Source of the DNA: Abditibacterium sp.
GTDB taxonomy: Bacteria > Armatimonadota > Abditibacteriia > Abditibacteriales > Abditibacteriaceae
DNA length: 37,642 bases
Assembly (NCBI GenBank): GCA_030448265.1
Contig: JAUJNG010000026.1
Span: forward strand, 24,551-62,192
Direction: 5' to 3'
Shown here: piece after piece, positions 1-7,900 of the stretch
Layout of the letters: each line of letters starts with the position of its first letter
Numbering within the stretch: position 1 is the first letter of the stretch
The notes under the pieces: generated by a model
The model's database searches: none
Seen by the model: the letters and a program-made list of their open reading frames with translations, nothing else
What the model was told of the DNA's origin: nothing
Program-made: the position numbers and the translations under genes

Positions 1-1
1 A

Positions 2-115
2 TGCAAAAATCTCCGCCACGCCGTGCCTCGTCAAGTTGTTGAACCCGCTAAAAAGCAGGTGGGCGCCGCTCCCAATCCTCGTGCCGTTTCCGTCCTGGCT
101 TGCGCCAGCAACCCG
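2..115 (+). CDS. possible 3' end of a gene cut by the window edge
   Basis: Reading frame 2 is open from the window edge to a TGA at 113-115. It would encode the last 37 residues of a protein ending in SVLACASNP. The third codon positions are rich in G/C and T as in neighbouring genes, but the stretch is too short to identify or to prove coding. No family is recognised. Confidence 0.25.
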
Positions 116-269
116 TGAGGGTATCGGAAAAGGGCATCCCGAATGGGAGTTGGACTCCCTCAGTGTGTGGTGTAGGCTCAAAACTTTCTCAGACGCCACG
201 CACGCAGCAGAGAACTTTCAAACGGAAACCGAGCATCGCGGTTCCACCTCGCGCCGCAAAATCTTGCGG
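116..269. other. gap with no recognisable gene
   Basis: No convincing coding frame is seen here. A short perfect hairpin, GGGAGT-TGG-ACTCCC, lies at 145-159 but is not followed by a T-run, so it is not called a terminator. A longer frame over 36-500 runs antisense to the peptidoglycan-binding gene and is treated as a shadow. Confidence 0.4.
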
Positions 270-803
270 TTAGTCAGTTGTGTTCATTCCGCCCAGCAGC
301 CAGCACCAAACCCAATCGTGAGCGCGTCCGTCGGCAACCATGAGGCCTTCGCCCGCTTTTTTCTGATAGCTTCGCACCGCCCTTTGCGTCGCGGCGCCGA
401 AAACCGCATTTTGCTTCACGCGATAACCATTGGCCGCGAGCAGCATCTGGAAAGCCTGGACAAACGGGCCGCGCGAGCCGCGTCGCAATGGCACGACTAA
501 CTTCTCCCAGGTCTGTGCATCGACCACGCCGCTGACGGGGAGGCCCAGGCTCTTTTGAAAGACTCGCACCGCGTTTTCGGTCGGGGCGTCGAACTGCCCA
601 TTCACCACCAGACGAAATCGTCTGGCGTTGAGCAAGGCTTGCAGAACGCGAACCTTTTCGCCGCGTTTGCCGCGCTTGAAGACGGGCCAGAGAAGCGGCT
701 TGCTTTGGGACAGCGAGTAACCTGGCTTTTGCGGCTGTGCCTGCGCCGTCGCGCTCGACAGAAAACCGGACAACACCAGTAGCAAACTCAAAAATCGTTT
801 CAT
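270..803 (-). CDS. secreted protein with two peptidoglycan-binding (PG_binding_1) domains
   Basis: The 177-residue product starts with a Sec signal peptide (MKRFLSLLLVLSGFLSS, then an Ala-rich cleavage region near residue 20-23). Two PG_binding_1-type repeats follow, at about residues 45-105 and 108-165. Each has the family pattern of a KRG/RRGS-x-G-xxVxxLQxLL start, a G-x-F/FG turn and a late TxxAVRxFQK or TQRAVRSYQK helix. No catalytic domain is present, so this is a cell-wall-binding module alone, presumably exported to the periplasm or envelope. The ATG at 803 has a GGAG motif five bases upstream. The gene is divergent from the secreted paralogue starting at 894, and the 90-base gap must hold both promoters. 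Domain assignment is confident; the biological role is not known. Confidence 0.8.
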   Translation of the reverse strand: MKRFLSLLLVLSGFLSSATAQAQPQKPGYSLSQSKPLLWPVFKRGKRGEKVRVLQALLNARRFRLVVNGQFDAPTENAVRVFQKSLGLPVSGVVDAQTWEKLVVPLRRGSRGPFVQAFQMLLAANGYRVKQNAVFGAATQRAVRSYQKKAGEGLMVADGRAHDWVWCWLLGGMNTTD

Positions 804-893
804 TTTCGCTCCTCTTTCTGAAAATATCTTCGCAGAGACTTCTTGAAAGGATAACTGCGTAAACTGAGGCGCAATCTGCCCCCAGGAGTTCTT

Positions 894-2147
894 GTGTTCC
901 CAATTTCTCGTTTTTTGCGTCGTGCCGGTTTGCCTTTATTAGCGCTTACGCTGACGTCTCAGCCGCTCGCCGCGCAGCCCGACGACACGCCGCGCACTAT
1001 CAAGTCGCCGCAAAATTTTCCTGTTGGCGCTCCTGCGGTCGTGCCGGATCCTCCAGTGATTACGCTTGCCGAACTGCAAAACCTCATCGGCGGCCCGACG
1101 CTCATCAGCTTTAGCGGGCAAGATGTGCCTTTAGCAGATGTCGTCAAAGTGATTCAGGATGGCGCCAGAATGCCCGCCGAGGTTCTTAATACAAGGCAAA
1201 AGCAACCACTGAGCGTCGATTGGGAGGACGTGCCATTCTGGACGGCCGCACAGGAAGTAGAAAAGCAGACCGGCGAGAGATGGGATCCACGATTAGGCGA
1301 AGGAATGACTTTATCGAATGCCCAGTTTAGGCAGAGAACAACAGGAGAGGCGCCTCGTTTTGGCCTAAATGGGCGCGTGGGCGCCGACACGCCGTTCGTC
1401 AAAATCATCGCCGACTCGATTTCACGCTCATCGAGCCGCACGATGCGGCTCGGTGCAGCAGAAGGCCCTTTAAAAGCGGAGCCAGCCTCGACGCAACTGA
1501 CACTTACGACTTATTTCGACCCGAAATTAGGGGTGCAGTCCGCTTCACTGCGCGAGTTGAAATTTCAGCCTCAGAGCACCCGCATCATCGCCGGACGAGC
1601 GGGTTATCATTTCGGTAATTTCGGCATAGGAGGACGCTCCAACCTCAGTTCGCCCTTCACCGTTTCATTGCCAGCCGAGCTGCGCTCCGGCACTATGCTG
1701 GCGAGCATAAGCGGCACGCTGCACACAGTCTTAATCTCCGCTTCGCAGCCGTGGAAGGTGCCTGATGTCGTGGCCACGCCCAAAGCCACCCAAACCGCCG
1801 GAGAGAGTCGATACAGTTTGGAAAGCGCTGAGTTGCGCGCCGACCGGCTGACGCTCAGCGTAAGCGCGCTCGTTCCGCCGACACAGGGACAAGCAATCGG
1901 CGGATTCAGACCTTTCGGCAATCTGCGCGTGCGCGACGCGCAGGGGCGCGATTTGATGCCGATGGGAAGTTCCTCACGCCGCACAACCGAAGGCGGGAAG
2001 GCAAAATACGCGGGCGAATTCTCCTTTCGACTGCGAAGTGTCAAAGATGAACCTCTCGAAGGCCCGTTTTCGCTGGATTGGCCGCTCATCACAGAAGTGC
2101 GCTCGCTCGATGTGCCCTTTGAACTGCGCGACGTGCCGGTGCCGTAA
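894..2147 (+). CDS. secreted protein with secretin/STN-like N-terminal region, first of a tandem pair
   Basis: This 417-residue protein has a signal peptide (FLRRAGLPLLALTLTSQPLAAQ). A region at about residues 65-135 reads like the short N-terminal domain of secretins and TonB receptors: ISFSGQDVPLADVVKVIQ, then LSVDWEDVPFWTAAQEVEKQTG. The rest is beta-rich and unrecognised, ending in a RSLDVPFELRDVPVP tail shared with the next gene. No transmembrane beta-barrel or secretin signature is visible, so a soluble periplasmic or surface role is likely. The start is GTG, with AGGAG at 884-888. The paralogue at 2221 has ATG at the same place, and the two leaders differ by one base just before the start. 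Function is unknown; the STN comparison is by eye. Confidence 0.7.
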   Translation: MFPISRFLRRAGLPLLALTLTSQPLAAQPDDTPRTIKSPQNFPVGAPAVVPDPPVITLAELQNLIGGPTLISFSGQDVPLADVVKVIQDGARMPAEVLNTRQKQPLSVDWEDVPFWTAAQEVEKQTGERWDPRLGEGMTLSNAQFRQRTTGEAPRFGLNGRVGADTPFVKIIADSISRSSSRTMRLGAAEGPLKAEPASTQLTLTTYFDPKLGVQSASLRELKFQPQSTRIIAGRAGYHFGNFGIGGRSNLSSPFTVSLPAELRSGTMLASISGTLHTVLISASQPWKVPDVVATPKATQTAGESRYSLESAELRADRLTLSVSALVPPTQGQAIGGFRPFGNLRVRDAQGRDLMPMGSSSRRTTEGGKAKYAGEFSFRLRSVKDEPLEGPFSLDWPLITEVRSLDVPFELRDVPVP

Positions 2148-2220
2148 AGAGAGAAGAATAACCTCGCAATTTCTCTCGCGGGCCGTAAACTGAGGCGCAA
2201 TCTGCCCCCAGGAGTTCTTG

Positions 2221-3456
2221 ATGTTCCCAATTTCTCATTTTTTGCGTCGCGCCGGCTTGCCTTTATTAGCTCTTGCGCTGACATCCCGACCGCTCGCCGC
2301 GCAGCCCGATGACACGCCGCGCACCATCAAATCACCGCAAAATGCGCCCGTTGGCGTGCCGGTCGTGGTGCCTGACCCGCCGCTTATCACGGCCGCCGAA
2401 CTGCAAACCCTCACCGGCGGGCCGACGCTCGTCACGTTTAGCGCGCAGGATGTGCCGGTGCAGGAGGTCGCCCAGGCGTTGCGCGATGCGGCCAAAATGC
2501 CGCCCTCCCGTTTCGGGACGCCAACCGGTCGCGTGAAAACCGTCACCGTCGATTGGAAAGAGGTGCCGTTTTGGAGCGCGGCGAGCGAAGTCGAAAAGCA
2601 ATCTGGTGGTTATTGGACTCGTTATGGCGACACTCTGGGTCTGGTGCTGGATCCACAGGCCGTTTTGATTCCCAACCTCACACGCATCACCGGCCTGAAC
2701 AGCGCCGCGCCCAGCCTCAACGGGATCATGGCCGCGCAAACGCCCTTCGTGACTCTGGTAGCCAATTCCCTTTCGCGCACCTCGACGCGCACCACGCATC
2801 TCGGCGAACAGGGCGCCCCGCTTCAAGCCGTGCCCGACCGCACCCAGCTTGCGCTGTCTGCTTATTTCGATCCTAAACTCAAAGTTCGCTCGGTTGTGCT
2901 GCGCGATTTGAAGTTTTGGGAGCGCGAAAATGCGCCCGCAATTGCTGGGCGCCAAACCCCCGATTTTTTCCGCATTGGGCCAGGGGGCCAGAGCAATCTC
3001 ATCTCATCGCAAACCGTTCAAATTCCCGCAGAAATTGCGGCAGGGACAACCCTGGCGCGCGTTACCGGTGTTTTGCACAGCGTAGTTGTCACGGCCTCCC
3101 AATCCTTGACTGCGCCCGACCTCGCCGCCGCGACCAAAACCACGCGCACCATCGGCGCCCATGAATACACCCTGGAAAGCGCCGAAGTGCGCGACAATCA
3201 AATCACTGTGCGTCTGAGCGCGCAGTTGCCGGCGGAACCGCGAGCGACTTTCTCGGCCTTTGAAACCCTGCGCGTGCGCGACGCGCAGGGCCGCGATTTG
3301 GCGGGCGGCTTGACTCGGCTTGAAGGCCAGAAAGCCGAATTTAATTTCCGCTTTACCGAAGCTTTGCAAGGCCCCTATTCGCTGGAATGGATCATCCCCA
3401 CTGAAACGCGTTCGCTCGATGTGCCCTTTGAACTGCGCGACGTGCCCGTGCCGTGA
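2221..3456 (+). CDS. secreted protein with secretin/STN-like N-terminal region, second of a tandem pair
   Basis: A 411-residue paralogue of the gene 74 bases upstream. They share the signal peptide, the DDTPRTIKSPQN segment, the STN-like part (LVTFSAQDVPVQEVAQALRDAAKMP, then VTVDWKEVPFWSAASEVEKQSG) and an identical RSLDVPFELRDVPVP C-terminus, while the middle has diverged. The duplicated unit includes about 35 bases of leader with the same Shine-Dalgarno. I chose the ATG at 2221 over the TTG just before it because it aligns with the GTG of the first copy. The gene ends one base before the stop of the convergent pseudopilin gene, so no terminator fits between them. The pair was probably made by tandem duplication and may be co-transcribed. 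Function is unknown. Confidence 0.7.
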   Translation: MFPISHFLRRAGLPLLALALTSRPLAAQPDDTPRTIKSPQNAPVGVPVVVPDPPLITAAELQTLTGGPTLVTFSAQDVPVQEVAQALRDAAKMPPSRFGTPTGRVKTVTVDWKEVPFWSAASEVEKQSGGYWTRYGDTLGLVLDPQAVLIPNLTRITGLNSAAPSLNGIMAAQTPFVTLVANSLSRTSTRTTHLGEQGAPLQAVPDRTQLALSAYFDPKLKVRSVVLRDLKFWERENAPAIAGRQTPDFFRIGPGGQSNLISSQTVQIPAEIAAGTTLARVTGVLHSVVVTASQSLTAPDLAAATKTTRTIGAHEYTLESAEVRDNQITVRLSAQLPAEPRATFSAFETLRVRDAQGRDLAGGLTRLEGQKAEFNFRFTEALQGPYSLEWIIPTETRSLDVPFELRDVPVP

Positions 3457-3457
3457 G

Positions 3458-4039
3458 TCAGCGAATGGCCAAGGTGTAAACGCCGTTTGCGGGCACTTTG
3501 CCACTGATTTTTTCGGGCCGGAGCCATTTGACGTGCCCATCGCTGAAGGCGTAGTTGGCGCCGTCCAAATGACGGCGCGCGGGCGATTTTTCGCGGTGCC
3601 GCCAGGCTTCGGGCAAAGTGGAAAGCGCGTAACTGGTGGGCGAATCGTCGCTGCCTTCACCCGCGAGAACGCTTTGTGCAGGCAAATCGATGTTTCGCTC
3701 CTCAACCTGCGCGAGACGCGCATTGTAAAAATAATCCGTCGTTTTGGGCTTTTTCCCTGGCGCCGTCGGGCATTGAAAGATTTGCCAGCTTTGGATGTAA
3801 GGCTGAATCGAACCGGCCCAATAACCGCTTCGCGCCACGGCGACGGGCGGAAATTTATCGCCATTATCCTGAACGTATATTTTCAAACCGAGCGCGATTC
3901 GCTTCAAATTCGATTGGCACGCCGGACGCCGTTCATTGCAGTGAGTGCGGCCAAAGACCGGAAATAAAATCGCCGCCAAAATTCCAACAATCGCCACGAC
4001 AACCACAAATTCCACCAAGGTAAAACCATTTCGCCGCAT
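3458..4039 (-). CDS. type II secretion/type IV pilin-like protein (prepilin N-terminal motif, DUF1559-like)
   Basis: The 193-residue product opens with MRRNGFTLVEFVVVVAIVGILAAILFPVF without interruption. This is a prepilin peptidase site (cleavage after G5, E at mature position 5) followed by the hydrophobic pilin helix. Downstream come ACQSNLKRIALGLKIYVQDNGDKFPP and a late DGHVKWL motif, the layout of the H-X9-DG/DUF1559 pseudopilin-like proteins that abound in Planctomycetes and Armatimonadetes. It would be processed by PilD and inserted in the inner membrane or a pseudopilus. The ATG at 4039 follows a GAGGTGG ribosome site. It lies 18 bases after the related gene at 4058-4642, so the two form an operon. 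Confidence 0.8.
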   Translation of the reverse strand: MRRNGFTLVEFVVVVAIVGILAAILFPVFGRTHCNERRPACQSNLKRIALGLKIYVQDNGDKFPPVAVARSGYWAGSIQPYIQSWQIFQCPTAPGKKPKTTDYFYNARLAQVEERNIDLPAQSVLAGEGSDDSPTSYALSTLPEAWRHREKSPARRHLDGANYAFSDGHVKWLRPEKISGKVPANGVYTLAIR

Positions 4040-4057
4040 TTCGCCACCTCACTTTAA

Positions 4058-4642
4058 TTATCGCACTGCGAAGGTGGCAATGGGACTCCGGCTTTCTTGC
4101 GGCGTTTGAACTGAAACTTTTTCGGGTTTCAGCCATTTGACGTGTCCATCAACGAACGCGTAATTCGCGCCGTCGAGATGACGTTTGGCCGGTGAAGGGT
4201 TGTCGGTTTTCCAATCGAGCGGCAGTTCCGAAAAGTGAGAATTGGTGGCGCCGTTGTCCACACCCTCGCCCAGTAAAATCGTTTGGCCTCCGAAGGGAAT
4301 TTTGTTTCTTGGAGCGCCCTCGACACGCGCGTTCAAAAAATAATCGCTGGAAAGTGGTTTTGGCGGTTCTTTTTCCATTGGACATTGAAAGACTTGCCAA
4401 CTTTTAAGATAAGGCTGAATAGAATCGGCCCAACCTTGCTCACCAGTGGAAATCATCGGCATACGCTCATCGTAATCCTGCAAATACTGCTTGCAGGCGA
4501 GCGCGATTTGCTTCAAATGTGATTGGCAGACCCTGCGCTGTGGAAGTTGCGTTCTGTTGACCGTCGGCCAAAAAACGCAGACGATGCCTCCAAAAATCGC
4601 AAGAGCAACCAAACATTGCATCGCCATTTTCATTCGTTGCAT
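4058..4642 (-). CDS. pseudopilin paralogue that has lost the prepilin cleavage motif
   Basis: The 194-residue protein is a close paralogue of its downstream neighbour: CQSHLKQIALACKQYLQDYDERMP, IQPYLKSWQVFQCPMEKEP, YFLNARVEG, then SPAKRHLDGANYAFVDGHVKWLKPEKVS. Its N-terminus is MQRMKMAMQCLVALAIFGGI and so on, a hydrophobic helix without GFTLxE, so prepilin peptidase should not process it. The ATG at 4642 has GGAGA eight bases upstream. It is the first gene of the two-gene pseudopilin operon, and only about 50 bases separate it from the divergent dehydrogenase gene. It may act as a membrane-anchored partner of the intact pseudopilin; that is inference. Confidence 0.7.
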   Translation of the reverse strand: MQRMKMAMQCLVALAIFGGIVCVFWPTVNRTQLPQRRVCQSHLKQIALACKQYLQDYDERMPMISTGEQGWADSIQPYLKSWQVFQCPMEKEPPKPLSSDYFLNARVEGAPRNKIPFGGQTILLGEGVDNGATNSHFSELPLDWKTDNPSPAKRHLDGANYAFVDGHVKWLKPEKVSVQTPQESRSPIATFAVR

Positions 4643-4695
4643 CCAAATCTCCAGTAACTAATTCGCTTCCCTTAGTGTCCTACACTCCGAAATTC

Positions 4696-5679
4696 ATGCG
4701 CGAAATCTATTATTCCCATGCCATCCGCGAGGCCATCGCCGAAGAAATGCGGCGTGACGAGTCGGTTTTCATTCTCGGCGAAGACATCGCCGGTTATGGC
4801 GGCGCTTTCAAAGTGACGCAGGGTTTGGTCGAAGAATTTGGCGCCGCGCGCGTCAAAAACACCCCGATTTCGGAAAATTCCATCGTCGGCGTCGGCGTGG
4901 GCGCTGCCATTACGGGAATGCGGCCCATTGTGGACATCATGTTCCAGGATTTCATCACTCTGGCGATGGATCAAATCGTCAATCACGCCGCCAAATTTCA
5001 CTATATGTATGGCAATCAGCCGCGCGTGCCGCTTGTCATCAGAACTCCGGCGGGCGGCGGGCGCAACTACGGGCCGACGCATTCGCAATCTTTGGAAGCG
5101 TGGTTTATGCACGTCCCAGGACTCAAAATCTGCGCGCCCTCGACCGCCGCCGATGCCAAAGGTCTGCTCAAAAGCGCGATTCGAGACGATAATCCGGTGC
5201 TGTTTGTCGAATCGAAGCTGCTTTACGGCGTCAAGGGGCAGGTTCCCGACGGCGATGTCACGGTTCCGCTCGGCGAAGCCAAAGTGGTGCGCGAAGGCAC
5301 GCATCTCACCCTCGTTTCCTATTCGCGCATGACCATCGAATGCCAGAAAGCCGCCGACGCGCTTTCCAAAGTTGGAATCGAATGCGAAGTGATCGATTTG
5401 CGCTGTTTAGCGCCGCTCGATATGGATACGGTGGCGGCGTCGGTGGAAAAAACGGGGCGCGCGATTGTGGTGGCCGAAGACTGCCGCACGGCGGGCGTTT
5501 CGGCTGAAGTGATGGCGCGCATCGTCGAGGAGTGCTTCGATTTTTTGCAGGCGCCGGTGCGCCGCGTCGCGGGGGCTGATGCGCCGATTCCCTGCGCCGA
5601 TGTTCTGGAAAAAGCGGCGCTTCCCGACGCGCAGAAAATTGTCGATGCGGCGGCGGGGCTTTTGCGCGACTATTCTTGA
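4696..5679 (+). CDS. 2-oxoacid dehydrogenase E1 component, beta subunit (pyruvate/branched-chain/acetoin type)
   Basis: The beta subunit pairs with an alpha subunit to form the thiamine-diphosphate E1 enzyme that decarboxylates a 2-oxoacid and passes the acyl group to lipoyl-E2 in the cytosol. The sequence shows the transketolase pyrimidine-binding part (MREIYYSHAIREAIAEEM, FILGEDIAGYGG, NTPISENSIVGVGVGAA, RTPAGGGRNYGPTHSQS) and a transketolase C-terminal part (LVSYSRMTIECQKAADAL, CEVIDLRCLAPLDMDTV). The length (327 aa) is normal. The in-frame GTG at 4675 would add seven residues; I prefer the ATG because the family begins with MREI. Neither start has a clear ribosome site. No alpha subunit, E2 or E3 gene lies next to it, so the substrate cannot be told from context. 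A long palindrome follows the stop codon. Confidence 0.85.
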   Translation: MREIYYSHAIREAIAEEMRRDESVFILGEDIAGYGGAFKVTQGLVEEFGAARVKNTPISENSIVGVGVGAAITGMRPIVDIMFQDFITLAMDQIVNHAAKFHYMYGNQPRVPLVIRTPAGGGRNYGPTHSQSLEAWFMHVPGLKICAPSTAADAKGLLKSAIRDDNPVLFVESKLLYGVKGQVPDGDVTVPLGEAKVVREGTHLTLVSYSRMTIECQKAADALSKVGIECEVIDLRCLAPLDMDTVAASVEKTGRAIVVAEDCRTAGVSAEVMARIVEECFDFLQAPVRRVAGADAPIPCADVLEKAALPDAQKIVDAAAGLLRDYS

Positions 5680-5684
5680 AGATT

Positions 5685-5772
5685 CAACACAGAGAACACG
5701 GAGAGACAGAGGGAACAGAGGTTTTTCTTGGATTTCTCTGTTCCCCTCTGTCTCTCCGTGTTCTCTGTGTTG
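5685..5772. repeat. long palindrome of the CACAGAG family, copy 1
   Basis: Two arms of 36-37 bases (5685-5720 and 5736-5772) are reverse complements except for one inserted base, around a 15-base loop. The arms are built of CAACACAGAGAACACGGAG and related CAGAG units. It fills most of the gap between the dehydrogenase gene and nnr. Two relatives lie at 8335-8428 and 32774-32845. As RNA it would form a very stable hairpin, which could end or protect the upstream transcript. It lacks coding capacity. Confidence 0.85.
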
Positions 5773-5785
5773 AAAAGGAAACGAA

Positions 5786-7429
5786 ATGAAAGTTTTCACC
5801 GCCCAGCAGATGCGCGATTTCGACCGCGCCGCCGTCGAAGAATACGGCATTCCCTCGATTGTCTTGATGGAAAACGCGGCGCTTCGCGTCGTGGAGTTTC
5901 TCGAAGCGAAATTTGCGCCGCTCGAAGATAAGAAAATCGTGATTTTGTGCGGCAAAGGCAACAACGGCGGCGACGGGTTAGCAATTGCGCGCCAATTGGT
6001 CAACATCATTAGCGGCGCGAGATTAACTGTTATGATGGGGCCGGTAACTGACTACGAAGGTGATTCCGCTATAAATCGCCAGGCTTGGGAACAGGAAGAT
6101 TGCTTTGTCCCTGGCGAAGATGAGGGTTATCATCGCTCCGCAATATGGCTGGACGACCAAGGAAGACCTGAAAATCGTTTTGTGCCTCATTCAATTTCTC
6201 GCGCCGATATCATTGTAGATGCGATGTTAGGCACGGGCTTCAAAGGCGAGCTAAGAGAACCCATATTGGATGCTTTTATGTCGATGGTAGGATGCGGGGC
6301 ATCACGGGTCTACATAGATTTGCCCAGTGGTTTGGATGCGGATAATGGAGAGTCTGCCCAAGGAATTCCCGACGATAATTGGCAACCTCAATTTACTGTT
6401 ACATTCGCCGCTCCCAAACGAGGCTTTTTCGTGCGCGACGCGATGGAAAGATGTGGTGAGATTTGGCTGGGCGATATTGGAACTGTGCCGCGCCAAATGA
6501 AGAGGACAAACACCGGTGTTAAAACTCTGGATCTCGAAACCGCGAAAGATTTAATTCCCCAACGCACACTCGATGCCCACAAAGGCGACGCAGGCCGCGC
6601 GCTCATCATCGGCGGCTCTTTCGGCATGAGCGGCGCCGTCGCCCTCGCCGCGCGCGCCGCCTTGGGTTCCGGTTGCGGACTGTGCATCGCGGCGCTGCCG
6701 GAAAAAATTCTGCCCACCTTCGCCGCCTCGATTCTGGAAGCGACTTCGCATCCGCTTCCCTGCGACGAACGCGGGCGGCTTCTCGAAAGCGCCGCCGATG
6801 CGTTGCCGGAGTTGTGGGAAGGCGTGCAGGTCGTGGCGCTCGGCCCTGGCATTGGCCGCGCCGACGAAACTTTCGCCCTGGTGCGGCGCATCGTGCGCGA
6901 GTGTCCAGTTCCGCGTGTTATTGACGCCGACGCGCTTCACGCTTTGCCCGCCATTGCCGACGAGGTGAAAAATCGCGCAGGAGAAACGATTCTGACGCCC
7001 CATCCTGGCGAAATGGGCGTTTTGCTCGATATTTCGGCCAAAGAAGTCAATGAAAATCGTTTTGAAATCGCGCAGAGGTGCGCGGAGAAATACGGCGCGA
7101 TTGTAGTTCTCAAAGGCGCGCGAAGTCTGGTGGCGACGCCCGATGGCCGCGTTTTCGTCAATCTGAGCGGCAACGCGGGCATGGCGACGGGCGGGAGCGG
7201 CGATGTTCTCACCGGCACCATCGCCGGACTTCTGGCGCAAATGAAACATCCCGAAGATGCCACCAAACTCGGCGTTTATCTTCATGGCTTCGCGGGCGAC
7301 TTGGCGTTCGAGGCAAAGGGCAATGGCCTGGTCGCGGGCGACATCGCGGCGCATCTGGGGCGGGCGCTGGTCGAGATTCCGCAACGGGAAGTCGAAAAAA
7401 TCAATGGGCGGTTGCGTCGTTTGATGTGA
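5786..7429 (+). CDS. nnr: bifunctional NAD(P)H-hydrate epimerase / ADP-dependent NAD(P)H-hydrate dehydratase
   Basis: This enzyme repairs damaged NAD(P)HX: the N-terminal YjeF_N domain epimerises the R form, and the C-terminal carbohydrate-kinase-like domain dehydrates the S form using ADP. The N-domain (residues 1 to about 235) shows the nucleotide site CGKGNNGGDG and the DAMLGTGFKGELREP segment. The C-domain (about 250-547) shows HKGDAGRALIIGGS, LTPHPGEMG and NAGMATGGSGDVLTG, the last holding the catalytic Asp. Length (547 aa) fits the fused bacterial form. The ATG follows AAGGAAACGAA. A stretch near 6030-6330 has visibly lower GC than the rest of the gene. A palindrome lies on each side of the gene. 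Confidence 0.93.
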   Translation: MKVFTAQQMRDFDRAAVEEYGIPSIVLMENAALRVVEFLEAKFAPLEDKKIVILCGKGNNGGDGLAIARQLVNIISGARLTVMMGPVTDYEGDSAINRQAWEQEDCFVPGEDEGYHRSAIWLDDQGRPENRFVPHSISRADIIVDAMLGTGFKGELREPILDAFMSMVGCGASRVYIDLPSGLDADNGESAQGIPDDNWQPQFTVTFAAPKRGFFVRDAMERCGEIWLGDIGTVPRQMKRTNTGVKTLDLETAKDLIPQRTLDAHKGDAGRALIIGGSFGMSGAVALAARAALGSGCGLCIAALPEKILPTFAASILEATSHPLPCDERGRLLESAADALPELWEGVQVVALGPGIGRADETFALVRRIVRECPVPRVIDADALHALPAIADEVKNRAGETILTPHPGEMGVLLDISAKEVNENRFEIAQRCAEKYGAIVVLKGARSLVATPDGRVFVNLSGNAGMATGGSGDVLTGTIAGLLAQMKHPEDATKLGVYLHGFAGDLAFEAKGNGLVAGDIAAHLGRALVEIPQREVEKINGRLRRLM

Positions 7430-7433
7430 AACG

Positions 7434-7540
7434 GCGAATGAATTCACCGCAACAACGACGCGAAGTCCGCCTGCGCGGACTGGCGGCTGCTCAACCTGCG
7501 AAGGCAGGTTTCGCGTCGTTGTTGCGGTGAATTTATTCGC
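7434..7540. repeat. 107-bp cloverleaf-like palindrome between nnr and rpmB
   Basis: Outer arms of 31 bases (7434-7464 and 7510-7540) are reverse complements with a single mismatch. The 45 bases between them hold two further perfect small hairpins, AGTCCGCctgcGCGGACT at 7464-7481 and AACCTGCgaaGGCAGGTT at 7493-7510. The whole unit can fold as a three-way cruciform in DNA or a three-stem RNA. It starts five bases after the nnr stop codon. It is not coding and has no T-run. No second copy is seen in the window. Confidence 0.85.
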
Positions 7541-7601
7541 TGCATCATGGAAAGCATCCTGCTACACTGTGGGGTCGTTTCTCTGGAGGAAATCCCATCT
7601 C

Positions 7602-7835
7602 ATGGCCCAACGTTGTGAAATTACCGGCAAAAAGCCGTTGACAGGTTATCTGGTGTCGCACTCGATGCGTCACACCAAGCATCGCCAGATGCCCAATTTG
7701 CAAACCAAACGCATCTGGGTGCCCGAAGAAGGCCGCTTTATCAAAATGAAAGTCTCGGCCCGCGCCCTCAAAGCGATGACCCGCAACGGCGTCAGCGCCA
7801 CCATCGCCAAAGCCAAGCGCAAAGGCATCATGTAA
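7602..7835 (+). CDS. rpmB: 50S ribosomal protein bL28
   Basis: The 77-residue basic protein begins MAQRCEITGKKPLTGYLVSHS and contains RHTKHRQMPNLQTKRIWVPE and VSARALKAMTRNG, the pattern of bL28, a small protein of the large ribosomal subunit. There are no paired CxxC motifs, so it is the zinc-free form. The start at 7602 is set by GGAGGAAA at 7585-7592; an in-frame extension to 7527 lies in the repeat and is unlikely to be real. A strong terminator follows at 7853. It stands alone here, not beside rpmG. Confidence 0.93.
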   Translation: MAQRCEITGKKPLTGYLVSHSMRHTKHRQMPNLQTKRIWVPEEGRFIKMKVSARALKAMTRNGVSATIAKAKRKGIM

Positions 7836-7852
7836 TTCTCGAATTGCAAGCA

Positions 7853-7887
7853 AAAAAGCCAGGACTTCCAAAGTCCTGGCTTTTTTG
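7853..7887. terminator. bidirectional rho-independent terminator between rpmB and the NTF2-like gene
   Basis: A perfect stem GCCAGGACTT / AAGTCCTGGC with loop CC is flanked by A6 on the left and T6 on the right, so it can end rpmB on + and the convergent gene on -. Confidence 0.9.
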
Positions 7888-7900
7888 TGTCACAACGCCT

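Noticed and set aside
36..500. Open frame of 154 codons on the + strand
   Set aside because: It runs antisense to the well-supported peptidoglycan-binding gene and has no recognisable domain or ribosome site.
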